Assembly: GCF_003576645.1 (NCBI RefSeq)
Contig: NC_044922.1
Coordinates: 16,823,839-16,887,838, forward strand
DNA from: Ipomoea triloba
Lineage: Eukaryota; Streptophyta; Magnoliopsida; Solanales; Convolvulaceae
DNA length: 64,000 nucleotides
Direction of reading: 5' to 3'
How positions within the stretch are numbered: the stretch's first letter is position 1; each line of letters begins with the position of its first letter. Positions 1 to 11,836 of the stretch are shown one piece after another. The position numbers and the translations under genes were made by a program. Under the pieces are notes generated by a model. The model had not been told where the DNA came from. It was given only the letters and a program-made list of their open reading frames with translations, and ran no database searches.

Positions 1-208
1 AGCATTCCTTATGATTATCAATCGTATAATGGCTACATTGCTCCTAGGCCTGGAATAATGGGCCCAAGGTATAAATGGATGCCTAAACTCACTAACCAAC
101 CAGGACCCAAAGTTTGGGTACCTAAATCTGCTTGATTTGCATGCAGAACACCAGGGACATATGGTTCATTGATAGTGGATGTTCAAGACATATGACGGGA
201 AATCTAAC
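1..208 (+). pseudogene. Sirevirus gag C-terminus / protease start, interrupted
   Basis: The plus strand reads a Sirevirus-type gag tail (KWMPKL...GPKVWVPKSA, then a stop near 133). In another frame it enters the retroviral protease active-site region WFIDSGCSRHMTGN at about 160-205. The D-S-G triad is the catalytic aspartate motif of copia proteases. The reading frame stops at the insertion that starts near 209 and resumes at 2789, where residues matching the next part of the same polyprotein (EGPLVTFGDN) appear. The rest of gag lies left of the window. Confidence 0.8.
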
Positions 209-2784
209 ACTGTAACACCCCAACTTTCACATCCAGGATTTATTACAAAATCCCTAATGGTATACATCACAGCGGAAGCTAATAATTCAAAAAGCAGAAA
301 ACTGGGTGTTACCGCCACGCTTAGGTATCTCTCCTATACCCAAACGCACAGGCTAAACTTACAACATCAAAATACATCCAAAGTCCAACTTAATACAAGT
401 GGACATAATTCTTCCAAGGTGGCTATTCTAGGATCTCAACCTCAACCTCCATCCTATTCGGAGCTCATCGGCTACCTGAGCATACCCACACTAGACTTCA
501 TCTGATAAGGTACACAATGAAGTGTAGTTAGCGCGACGGCTAAGTAAGGATATCCATGATCACTCGAAAATAAACAAAGGTTTTCAAAATAATTATTCAA
601 CAAGAACAAGGTAAGATAACATTACCCAACAATCGCAATCAACCTGCAAACATTTTTAACAACAAGTAATTTCACTTCATTTCAGTAAATCGAGCAAATA
701 ACTCAGTCATTAATTCACCCGATGGTTAGCTCTCACACATCGCCCATGGTACACAATTCTCGCCTTACTCATAAGTGGGGTACGAAACACATCCACTATT
801 AGATCTCGGTGGGGTACACAACACATCCACCTTCCAACTCTCACGTGGGGTATAAAACACATCCACGTTTAACTCACGGTGGGGTACGAAACACAAAAAC
901 ACATCCACGTTTAACTCACGGTGGGGTACGAAACACATCCACCTTTAATTCACGAGTGGGGTACGAAACACGTCCACTATTAGATCTCGGTGGGGTACAC
1001 AACACATCCACCTTTCCAACTCTCACGTGGGGTACGAAACACATCCACGTTTAACTCACGGTGGGGTACGAAACACATCCACCTTTAACTCACGAGTGGG
1101 GTACGAAACACATCCACTATTAATTCATCACACGACTCCATCACCAATAACTCACTCAGATATATTTTCCCAACCCGCATACTTAGGTTAGTATTAGTCA
1201 CGTCACAGAAAATCAAGTATAGAGTCATAATAATTTTCAAAATATAATTATTTTCCATGTTAATATAATGCACCAAAAATAATATTTGTCAAAATTGTTT
1301 CTAACCATTCTTTTTCAGAAAATTTCAGCTTGGCGCAGTCCGAAAGATTGAGCCGGTAAAAATAGTTCCCGAACTCTTTTTCACTTGAAATTTTTATGGT
1401 AGGACCTTAACTCATAGTACTTGATGTTCATAAACAGTTTTGGTCATCAAGGTTCACGAATTATCACAGAAAATTCCATTTTTGCCCTTGGCAGTGTGCT
1501 GTCCAGAATTTTTCCTCTCTGGACCAGTTTTGGAAAAAAAATCGAAAACCATACTTATACTACTCCAAAAATTATGAAATTTTATATGAAGCTTCTACAC
1601 TTATAGAACTACATGTATAAAAAAAATTGGATCAAAATACCTTACCGATTTTTCCCAGAAATTCACGGAAGTCACTGCCAGAGACTAACTTGATTTTACT
1701 TCAATATTTTCACAAGTATAAGCCTATATGGGCATAAATCCAACATATACATGCATAAAATAGCTATGAACATGCATAACAAATTTATCAAAAATCAAAG
1801 CAAGGATTTTTGAAGCCAATTTATAGATCCATAACATAACACATAATCATCACGTAAAAATTCCTAACCGTATAATTTCCTAGCAATTGTCTATATCCAA
1901 GTGATTGAGCCAACTTAAGGGATTCCTTACCTCAATAGAAGCTTTTAAACCAAAGTAGTTGCTAGCTCCTTTCTTGAATTCAAAGACCTTAAGAATATTA
2001 TCACAATAACAATATTTTCATGCACTAAACATCAACACATGAATTCTAGAGATGATTTAATCCAACAAGGTTCAAGATCTTACCTACACTTGTACACTTG
2101 GGTTGGAAAAGCTTGGGAGCTCTTAGATCACAAAGGAGGACTAAATCTATTTTTTTTTTCTTCTTCCTAAGGGTGTAGCCGAAATGAGAGAGGGAGATAG
2201 GAGAGAGATGAGTGTGATCTTGTTTGATATTGTTCTTGAAGACCAAGCAATCAAGTACAAAGCCTCCATACCTCATTAATGTTACATTAAATGGCCAAAT
2301 CTTAGTCTAGGATTGGATTTGCCACATGTCAACACCCCATGGAGTCCTTACAAGATCTCAAATCTAATTTGCCAGTTTATGCTTAAATCAGATGAATGTT
2401 CGGAGGACTATAACTTAATTCGGGAAAATTCTAATACCAAAATTATCGTAAAAATATTCCCGTCACAAATCACCAATTTTGGGAATTTTTCGGTGTCCCG
2501 CTAAATTTAGGTACAGAGTCCGTAACAATTTATCCCTTACAGTCCATTGGAAGTTTTTCTTGAACTAACTAGAAATTCAGGCTTAATCGCATGATATTTA
2601 ATAATCCCAATTCTAGAAAATTCGAACTGAATCTATATCCTTAAAGTTTTCTCGGTTCGTGACAGGTACGTAGTTCGCAGCTTATCGATAACTAATCCTT
2701 AAGAGAAAAATTATTTCGAGCACCGAACAGTCTTCTCTTAAATGTCATAGCCCAAAAAAATTTTATAACGATATCCTCGAATCT
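209..2784. mobile_element. 2.6 kb insertion inside Sirevirus pol
   Basis: This block separates two parts of one copia polyprotein. The flanks share TAAC (205-208 and 2785-2788), a possible short target duplication. Removing the block with one TAAC keeps the protease frame open across the joint, reading N-L-T-L-S-E-K. The left end starts near TGTAACACCCC, a common start of plant LTRs, but I see no matching right terminus, so the class is unsettled: solo or non-autonomous LTR element is my first guess. It has no convincing coding region. It contains the tandem array at 775-1127 and is otherwise AT-rich. Confidence 0.6.
775..1127. repeat. Tandem array with GTGGGGTACGAAACACATCC core
   Basis: About ten monomers of 32-42 bp share the core GTGGGGTACRAAACACATCCAC. 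The spacer variants recur in order (TATTAGATCTC, CTTCCAACTCTCAC, GTTTAACTCAC, CTTTAATTCACGA), so a higher-order unit of about five monomers is repeated roughly twice. The open frame across it (809-1054) is a by-product of the repeat. It lies wholly inside the 2.6 kb insertion. Confidence 0.85.
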
Positions 2785-2788
2785 TAAC

Positions 2789-5700
2789 TTTGTCGGAAAA
2801 ACCGAGGGGTTACAACGAAGGTCCCTTGGTGACATTCGGAGACAATGAGAAGAAAGGACGCACAAAGGCTGTTGGTGAGATCTATAAGAATGAGTTGGTG
2901 AACAAGGAGGTATCCTACGTTGAAGGACTCAAGTTCAACCTCCTTAGCACAAGCCAATTCTTTGACAAGGGCTACAAAGTTATCTTCACCAAAGGCAAGT
3001 GCCAGATCATACAAGAGGAATCTCTCGAAGTCGTCCTAGAAGCAGCAAGGAAAGGAAACATGTACATAGTGGATTGGAGATATGCCAAACCATCCCTATG
3101 TATGCTAGCAAGGAGCAAAGAGGACTTATGCTGGGATTGGCATAGTAAGCTCAGTCACCTGAACATCAAAACTATCAACAAGCTTACTAAGAGGAACCTT
3201 GTGGAAGGACTGCCCAAAGTTACGTTTCGAAAGGACAAGATTTGTGAGGCATGTCAACGTTGCAAACAGATCAAATCCTCTTTCAAAACCAAAGCCGAGA
3301 CATCATCTACTAGACCATTAAGTCTTCTTCATATGGACTTATTTGGCCCGGTGGATCCACCCAGCATGAGAGGAAGAAAGTATACTCTTGTGGTAGTAGA
3401 TGACTACACAAGATTCACCTGGACTGTGTTCTTAACCAAGAAAAGCGAGACAAAAGTTGCCCTACCAAACCTTTTGAAGCAAGTTCAAGTTGAAAAGGAT
3501 GTCTCGATACTCAAGATTCGGTCAGATCAAGGTGGAGAGTTCGTTAACCAAGTGATCGAGAGCTACTGCAGTGAGAACGGGATTCATCATCAGTTGTCAG
3601 CTGCTCGAACACCTCAACAGAACGGCGTTGCTGAAAGGAGGAACAGTACTCTCAAGGAAGCTGCAATGACCATGCTCTCACAAGCCAACATATCACAAGG
3701 ATTTTGGGCAGAAGCAGTAAACACAACGTGCTATACCCAAAATCGGTCCTTGATCGTGAAAGGAGTCGGAAAGACTCCATATGAGTTGTAGAATGGAAGG
3801 AAACCTAATGTAAGCTACTTTCATACATTCGGATGCAAATGCTATGTCCACAACAATGGAAAGACTCAGTTAAGAGCTTTTGACGAAAAGGCAGACGATG
3901 GAGTATTTCTGGGATACTCATCGTCAAGTAAAGCCTTCAGAGTCTTCAATAAGCGGAGATTGGTGGTTGAGGAATCTATACATGTCTCTTTTGATGACGA
4001 AGCATCAGCTAATCAACCATCAAAGTCAATAGAAGCAGCTGAAAGTTCTGAGGAAGCTCAGCTGGAAACGATTGAGAGATCAGACTTACCTCTCGATGGG
4101 AAACAGCCGATAGTTCGAGACGTAGCAGAACTCCAGTCAGAATCAGACGATGAAGAGACTACAAAGAAAAATGCTCCTGACTCAGTTAATCCAATCCAGA
4201 TCATGGATGATCAACCCACATCCCAACCAACACTCGAGGAGTCAACTGAGGAGCCACAAACCGATCTAAGATGGCTGAGAAGTCATCCCGCTGATCAAGT
4301 GATTGGAGATATACGTGACAAAGTTCGAACCAGATCAGCATACAGAGAAAGCATGCTTGCTTGCTTTCTATCGCAAATAGAGCCTAAGGTGATTGATGAG
4401 GCTCTAAGCGATCCTGATTGGGTACAAGCCATGCAAGAGGAACTTCATCAGTTTGAGAGGAATGACGTTTGGGAACTGGTTCCGAGACCTCATCATCAGA
4501 ATGTCATTGGTACAAAATGGGTTTTCAGAAACAAGATGAATGAGGATGGAGTTATTGTTAGGAACAAGGCCAAACTTGTTGCTAAAGGATATTGCCAGGA
4601 GGAAGGAATAGATTTTGATGAAACCTTCGCTCCGGTAGCACGTCTCAAAGCCATTCGCATCTTTCTCGCTTATGCCGCCTTCAAAGACTTCAAAGTGTAT
4701 CAAATGGATGTCAAGAGCGCTTTTCTGAACAGACTTCTTGAAGAAGAGGTGTACGTTGAACAACCTCTGGGTTTCTTGAAGGACGTGGGAGCTGACAAAG
4801 TATACAAGTTGAAGAAGGCACTTTACAGCTTGAAACAAGCTCCGAGAGCTTGGTATGACACTTTATCCTGTTTTCTACTTCAGTGTGGGTTCACCAAAGG
4901 CCTAGTGGACAAAACATTGTTTAGAATTAAGGATGGAGATCATATCTTATTGGTGCAAATCTATGTGGACGATATCATCTTTGGAAGCACCAATCCAGAC
5001 TTGTGCGAGAAGTTCTCCAGTTTGATGAAAGGAAAGTTCGAGATGAGCATGATGGGAGAACTCAACTACTTCCTCGGACTACAAGTAAGACAACTTAAGG
5101 AAGGTATCTTCATCAACCAGGAGAAATACACCAAGGATCTGCTTAGGAAATACAATATAGAAGGGAAATCTTCAGTCAAAGTGCCTATGGGAACCTCTCT
5201 ACGCATCGATGTTGACAGTGAAGGCCGAGAGGTTGATCAAACTACGTATCGAGGTATCATCGGATCTCTTCTTTATTTAACTACTAGTAGACCAGATATA
5301 TCCTTTGCAGTAGGTGTATGTGCTAGATTTCAGGCAAGTCCTAAGGAAAGTCACTTAAATGCATCTAAAAAGATTCTTAGATATCTCAAGGGTACGCAAA
5401 GTGTTGGACTTTGGTATTCGAGAGGTGGATCTTTCGAACTTATGGGATATTCAGATGCGGACTTTGCCGGTTGTAAAATTGATCGTAAGAGCACATCTGG
5501 GACATGTCAGTTTCTAGGTGGAAGACTTGTCTCATGGTTTAGCAAGAAACAGCATTCGATAGCTACAAGTACCGCTAAGGCAGAATATGTAGCAGCTGGA
5601 AGTTGTTGTGCTCAAATTTTATGGATGAAGCAACAATTACTGGATTATAGTGTTGAATGTAAAGAGGTTAAGATTATGTGTGACAACACTAGTGCCATAG

Positions 5701-5906
5701 CTATTACTCAGAATCCGGTGTTACATTCAAGGACAAAGCACATTGACATAAAATATCACTTCATCCGAGACCACGTTGAGAAAAAGGATATAACTTTGGA
5801 ATATGTTGCAACGGAGGAGCAACTAGCAGATATTTTCACAAAAGCGTTATGTGAAAATAGATTCTCTCAACTAAGGTTAGAATTGGGAATGATAGAATTG
5901 GGTTGA
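2789..5906 (+). pseudogene. pol: Sirevirus (Ty1/copia) pol: integrase, RT, RNase H
   Basis: One frame encodes, in order, the end of protease, the integrase zinc finger (HSKLSH...CEACQRC) and the integrase core (MDLFGPV, VVVDDYTRF, the DQGGEF block, then TPQQNGVAERRN). A linker is followed by reverse transcriptase ([17 protein letters not shown], catalytic YVDDIIFG near 4963) and RNase H ([30 protein letters not shown]) ending at 5906. The domain order and the ADIFTKAL ending are typical of copia elements, and the downstream ORF and LTR type point to the Sirevirus lineage. One in-frame TAG at 3789-3791, where relatives have Trp before N-G-R-K-P, splits integrase from RT. The 2.6 kb insertion removes the link to gag. 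Apart from these breaks the frame is well kept, so the element is fairly young. Confidence 0.95.
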
Positions 5907-7430
5907 ACGGTCAAATCTTATCTCCTTGTATTTAGTGCCATGAACTGTTTCGCATGTGAGGAGCGGTTTCATCAACTTTATGGCAGCTTTGGAGTTACAC
6001 AGCATTGAATGGTCATTCATTTAGCATCCCGTGACTCAACAGTGCTAAGTTTTTGGGCTATAAATAGAGGGGTTTTCTCAGCAATTCATGTCATCGACTT
6101 CATCATGGAGAAGAAGAAAGGAAAAGACGATGTACCATTCTGGTATAGAGGAAGGAAATCGGCAACCAAGTCCAAAGACTTTCAAGGAGAAAACTATCCA
6201 GAATCAACTAAGGGTGAACAGATTGCGGAGTTTCCTGATAATCCAAGCAAGCATCCTGTTTCCATCCAAGGTGAATGGATCCCCAAATGCGAGGAGATCC
6301 ACAACGGTGGGATACTGGAATCAGGAGAAGAGTCTCGTATAAGTGGGACTCTTACAGCTGCACATTCCGGAAAAGGATCTCCCTCAACCAAATGGAGAAC
6401 CAAGGAAAAGGGAGAAGGAGCCTGTGAGGAGTGCAGCAGCGGAGAGGTCGGGAAGAACAAGAAAAATTAACCTACCTCTAGTTCTATAACTAGAATAAAT
6501 AGGACTTTAGATGGTTAGTTCCTGCTCTGACGTTAGATTCCTATATGGCTATCCAAGGCCAAACTAAAGTTTCTAGGGAATCTAATAGTATATTGATTCA
6601 TATGTAATGTATCTGGAAATCACTAAATGAACTCAAGGAAATGTTCCTAGTGATATCTTTTGGATGAATCAATCTTGTTCTTTTTACAATCTGTGTTCGA
6701 AAGGTAGTTCGAGAGATACTCATTCAGTTTGCGTATATACGATATGTCTCGAAGAAGGGGAGTTCGAGAGATCACTTCGAAAGATAACAAACTGATTCTA
6801 TATGTATCTCAAAGACGGATGAATAAGGAGGGTTAGAGATCAATCACTCAGGGGGAAGATCCTTAACCACTTGAATATGTCGCCATAGGTTCAACCAAGT
6901 CAAGACGGAGGAATAAGGAGGTTTAGGGATCAATCACTCAGGGGGAAGATCCTTAAACTAGTACAACTAAGTGTTCACCTTCGAAAGGTGAAACTGATGT
7001 TTTCAACGGATATATGTGGAACGGCTAATTTGGAAATTAATGTTAGCCACGTGGTCTTCGGTTACTGACGATTTTTCCAAGTTTTAAGGGCGCTATCGTG
7101 TTTAGTGGGAGCATGCTTATAAAGTTATCTTATTTTATAACCCCACTTTCTCGCCCTAAACCGTCACACTCTTTCCAAAAAATACCCTCACCATATCATA
7201 AGCACATAACCGTTATAGAAGGGTCTTTCTGACCTTTCAATTCGTTTAAATCAACCGGGATCCTAATTCGGGTTACACTCTCAACCCTACCCATATATCC
7301 GACCCGAATCCACAAAATATAAAAGCCAAACCCATCTTCTTTACCCGGATTCAAGCTTAAAACTGAATACCCAAAATCCCCAAATTCCAAACACTGTACA
7401 CATTCCTTCCAAAACATCAAGCTTTCAACA
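5907..7430 (+). other. Sirevirus spacer between pol and env-like ORF
   Basis: Mostly non-coding. An open frame at 6009-6470 (153 codons, charged, Lys/Glu/Ser-rich) matches no family I recognise and has no domain, signal peptide or membrane segment. It may be a chance frame or a remnant of an env-like leader. Two diverged direct copies of a block of about 55 bp (AATAAGGAGG...ATCAATCACTCAGGGGGAAG) lie at 6813-6866 and 6903-6955. The motif TTCGAGAGAT occurs at 6711 and 6768, the first of a long series in this element. Confidence 0.5.
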
Positions 7431-10400
7431 ATGGCGTCCGAATCATCAACATCAACCATATCTTCCGATGCTTACCAGAGACAGTTGGCCCACATTCGAA
7501 CTCTCATCAAGCAGGTCAAGGCGGGGAGCATCCTTGACAGAGAAGGTTTCATCAACCACTCGCCGAACCCGAAGCTAGCAGAGAAAGTCCTAAAGAAGTT
7601 CGAGAAGGCCGGACTCATGAAATATATGACTCATGATTATCAAACCATCCACGACCTCGACTTCACCGAATGGTTCGCGAATGCTAAGGTCACAAAGGGC
7701 AAGATTGAGAGCCGATTCAATGAGATTGACATCACGACCTCCGTGGGTGACCTAAGGGCTGCATTCGACTTTACTACATCAGAGGAGGCAGTCAAGCCCA
7801 GGGGGAACCTCAGGCTACAATGGCCGCTGAGGTTGGGAAAATGCCTCCTACCAGGTCCATCTCGGGTGAAATTGTTGTTGATCTGAATATTGATGGTGCT
7901 GGTGATGCTGATGAACCTGTGGATATGTCTCGAGAGGAGACTCGAGAGTTTGAAGGCACTGGGATCAGTGATCCAGTGCAGAGAGATGTTGAGGAACCAC
8001 GAGAGGTGGTTCGAGAGATAGCAGTTCCAGCAGTTGAAGTCCAAGACAACACAGTGGTAACTGTTGCTGATGATCAGGGCACTGTGGTCAGGGACCCAGT
8101 GCAAAGTGCTCATAATGCGGAGTTGACACCCACTGAATCTACTCAAGTTGAAAGATCGATAGCTAGAGCCATAGCAGATGTTGGGTTGGATCATGATCTC
8201 TCGGAGCACAATCGAGAGATCGATGTGCAGACAGTGGAAGCTGCATCAGAGACAGAAATCCTATCTGATGAGCCTCATGATCTGAATGACGAAGTCACCT
8301 CTCAGTTGGATCAACGTGTTGAAGACGTGCCTAGTTTGGATGATTTCTTCAGGGTACTCCGATGGATCAACTGGAGAACAGGCCCCTTTGATCAACTGAT
8401 TGCACTAGCAGCAGTTATGGAGGCTGAGGAGATCTTTGCTTTGAACTGGTTAAACCTTACCGAGATTCCAACCAATGAACTTCGAGACCTAGCCCATGAA
8501 ATGCATGTGACCAAGAAGAATCTTGGCCGATCTGACAAAGGCAAGGGCATAGCTGCTGATGAATAAGAAGACGAGCCTGAAGTGGATCCTGAATTAGATG
8601 CACAATATCAAGAAGATCTCAGGCTCGCTACTGCTTTATCCTTGGGACATCAAGTAGAGGATACGAGAGGTCCAGGAGAGACCTCAGGAGTTGCGAGAGA
8701 TGATTCTGAAAATCCGATAGCAACAGCCGCAATTCCTCTGTCCCAAGTCAGTGACTCTGCTCTGGACGCACAGGTAGCCGCTTCGAGAGGTGAATCCGAG
8801 ACCTCTGAAGCACTTGAGGCAGAACCCAACTCAGTTTTACTTCTGCCAGCTCCTGAGTCCACACCCTCGGTTGACACCGACGAAGCACAGACAGTTCGAG
8901 AGGGTGAAATTCCGTTGCTCACACTGCCAGGCTTTCCAATTTACATGGAGCTGCCGTCACCATTCCTGCTACCAGATGACACCGCATCAACCTTTGCAGC
9001 CAGGATGGTTGATAGACAACGGTGGAGTGCACCAGCTGCTCCTGAAACCATCGTGATTCCTGATTCACCTGAGCAGACTAAAGTGCAGCCGGATGAGCAA
9101 CGAGAGCAGACAGTTTCAGGTCCTGCTGGTTCGAGAGGTACTAAGGGGGAAGATGTTCCCATCAATGGTCGAAACCGGGAAGCACCTATCGATGCACAAC
9201 CTCCTCCCTCAAATCCGATCCCTCCGGCAGATGATCAAGTTCCCAGCTCTGGTTCGAGAGGTACCACTGAGGAGGATCTTCAATTGGATGGAAACCGGGA
9301 AGCATCCAATACAGAAGTTCCTTCCTTAGCTGATCCAATCCCACCAGTTGCTGAAGCTGAGGTTCCAGGTTCGAGAGGTGATGAGCGCGAAGTGATCCAT
9401 CCCTTAGGTGGAAACCGGGAAGCGCCTGATATGGAGCTACCTTCAAGCTCTGATCCCAGTGTCCCTGCTGATCCTCAGACACACAATCGAGAAGTGGACT
9501 CACAGTTGCAAATCATGGGTGGAATTCTGGAAGCACCCAAGTCCCCTCCGACTAAAGGTACTACTCCTTCTTCTCCTCCTTCTGACTATGATCGACAGGC
9601 CGAAGAAGCTTTCGTTGGCGAGGTGCGCCAATTCATGGCCGATCAGTCTCAAAAGATGGCTCAAATTGAGCGCATACTCACTATTGTTCGCAACGCATCA
9701 ATGCCTGCTGCTGGTACAAGTGAATCCCAAGCCAGCCATGCAGAACTTCTCGAACAAGCGGTGTGGGCTGAAGATGCAGCACGACGAGCCGCAAATGAGG
9801 CTGCGGAAGCTCGAGCAGAAGCTGCAGGAGCAAAGGCTGAAGTGGCAGAACTAAGAGCTGAACTTCGAGCCTTCCAGAACTCCAGTGAACTTCGACAGGA
9901 CGTAATCAAAGCACTACTCGATGACCTGTCGAACCAAGTACCTGCCCAGCTTCAATCACTTTTCGAAGATATGTCCACTCTCCTTTCCCGTAAGGATGAT
10001 GCCAACAAGGGGGAAAATCAAGGGAATCAAGGGCCAAGAGGGACATCCACAAGCAAGAAAAGGGCAGCCAGTTAACCCTTAACCACTGGACCTCCTCCGA
10101 AAGTTCCAAAAACAATGAGCAAGGCAATGGAGGAAGCCAAGAGGAAGGAGGATCTAAGGGTTCAGCGCACACTGGAAATGGAGAAGAGGAGAGAAGAAGA
10201 CCGAGAAAGGAGAAGAAAGAGGCAAGAACAACAAACGGCCAAGGAGAAGAAAGATGAGCAATTTATGAAAAATTACAGAATGGGAATCAAGGAAGACTCT
10301 ACAGAATTTCTAAATGGAATCATCGTAAGTCTTCTCAACAAAACTGACTTATCTTCTCACAGTGGCCTCACTGCCAGCGAATGCATCGAATGGTGGAGAG

Positions 10401-10552
10401 ATGGGGTAATCGAAGGAAGTTTCATAGGTGAAGCCTTCATCAACTACCTTCACCTTGACGTATCAGATGAGTACCTGGATCTGGTAAACTCCAAAGACCC
10501 CATCAAGACACGAGCAGCTATCAACAAGAAAAGGAAAGCAGACAAGCAGTAA
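7431..10552 (+). pseudogene. Sirevirus env-like ORF (degenerate)
   Basis: A long frame downstream of RNase H and upstream of the PPT, where Sireviruses carry their so-called env-like ORF. It starts MASESSTSTISS at 7431, shifts frame near 7800, then continues in one frame to 10552 apart from stops at 8564-8566 (TAA) and 10073-10075 (TAA). The middle (9127-9540) has four repeats of about 40 residues with SRG and NREA motifs. Residues around 9740-9900 form an Ala/Glu/Arg-rich coiled coil (AEDAARRAANEAAEARAEA). A second charged helical stretch at 10115-10260 precedes a bipartite basic C-terminus. I see no clear signal peptide or transmembrane segment, so 'env-like' is a positional label and not a demonstrated function. 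The frame has one shift and two stops, so it is broken. Confidence 0.75.
9127..9540 (+). repeat. 120-bp coding repeats in env-like ORF
   Basis: GGTTCGAGAGGT recurs at about 9128, 9250 and 9368, and GGAAACCGGGAAGC or a close variant at about 9171, 9291, 9411 and 9521. This is a 120-bp (40-codon) tandem repeat that keeps frame. Each unit gives S-R-G, an acidic stretch, N-R-E-A, then a Pro-rich stretch. Confidence 0.8.
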
Positions 10553-10816
10553 GCTCTCGATGTCTACATGCATTCTCAATTATGTTGTTCTTTGCTTTTT
10601 GGTATTTTTTTTTCTGCTAAAGATCTTTTCTTTGTAAAACACTCATTTTATCTTAATATATATATATCTTTTACTGGGGGTGTTGCGTGAGTTTTTTACT
10701 TCATGCTTTAGCAGATTAGTTTCCATGTCAAACTTACCGTATGCGCTGAAAATAAAATCAAAGTCAATATTTTCTTACAAATCAGCCATATAAGTAAGTA
10801 TAATGTTGGCATCATC

Positions 10817-10830
10817 AAAAAGGGGGAAAT
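10817..10830 (+). other. Polypurine tract of the Sirevirus
   Basis: The purine run AAAAAGGGGGAAAT lies directly before the TGTTAGGAAC start of the LTR. This is where plus-strand DNA synthesis is primed. The sequence and its position next to a TGTT... LTR are typical of Sireviruses. Confidence 0.9.
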
Positions 10831-11049
10831 TGTTAGGAACATATTGTAATAGGTTTTGATGATACCAAATGTAATGTTCAATCCCCTAAGTCTCGATAGA
10901 TAGGAAATATATGTAAGTTCGACAAATAAACTAAGAGCGAAAATACAACCGGGTAATTGAGCTCAACTCGGAAAATATTTAAGCTTAAGGTGAACTTGTT
11001 TGAACATCTTAGAAGTTTCGTGTTGTAAGCTTATAGATAGATCAGAAGA

Positions 11050-11205
11050 AGGCACGAGACATCACTGGAGGAATAAGGGTCTGCGAGACATCAACTAAGT
11101 CTCGAGACATAAGCAGAGTTCGAGAGATGGAATCTCTCGAGACATCAATCTAGTTCGAGACATGGAAACGAGACATCAAGTAGTCGAGACATCAACATTG
11201 GTCTC
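11050..11205 (+). repeat. CGAGACATC motif cluster in LTR U3
   Basis: CGAGACAT occurs seven times in about 150 bp, with CGAGAGAT and TCTCGA variants, upstream of the TATA-like box at about 11441. The density suggests a repeated cis-element array in the LTR promoter, although no protein binding can be shown from sequence. Confidence 0.7.
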
Positions 11206-11567
11206 GATGAACTGGTACTTTTCCAAAGGTCTGAATGGCAGTCAACATGCATGGATAAAGTAATCTAAGTTTGGAGAAGAAAAATATCATGGAGATAAAA
11301 TATTAAGGAGGTGCTGACAGAGTATTATGGGAAAATAGAACAGCCGGAAGTGGATGCCACGTCAGAACTCCACAATCAACTGATAGAAGATGCACCAATC
11401 AGAGGTCGGTCTTATTCCCTAAAACGAGGATCAATGGGAATATAAAAAGAGTAACTTTTACCAAAAGAAGTAAGTGGAGTATGGACTCAAGATAGTGGAA
11501 TATGGGATATTCACTACAAGACAAAAGGTTCAAGTTACAAGACTACCACTCCATGAAACATGCTAAG

Positions 11568-11836
11568 AATATGCAAGTCCCATGATCGGCATGGGAGACA
11601 GATTTCAAAAATATGCAAGTCCCATGATCGGCATGGGAGACAGATTTCAAACATATGCAAGTCCCATGATCGGCATGGGAGACAGATTTCAAACGGAATA
11701 ATTTCCCATGATCGGCATGGGAGACAGATTTCAAACGGAATAATTTTCCCTGATCGGCATGGGAGACAGATTTCAAACGGAATAATTTTCCCTCATCGGC
11801 ATGGGAGACAGATTTCAAACGGAATAATTTTCCCTC
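11568..11836 (+). repeat. Six 42-bp tandem repeats in LTR
   Basis: CGGCATGGGAGACAGATTTC recurs six times at a period of about 42 bp. The first units carry AATATGCAAGTCCCATGAT and the later ones AACGGAATAATTTTCCCTGAT as the variable half. They lie downstream of the TATA-like box, so probably in the transcribed R/U5 part. Both strands are open across them because 42 is a multiple of three; these frames are not genes. Confidence 0.9.

Noticed and set aside
211..2814. Reading the 2.6 kb insertion as an LTR from TGTAACACCCC to GGGGTTACA at 2814.
   Set aside because: The GGGGTTACA bases belong to the protease coding frame (the R-G-Y-N-E-G-P stretch), and no flank duplication fits that end.
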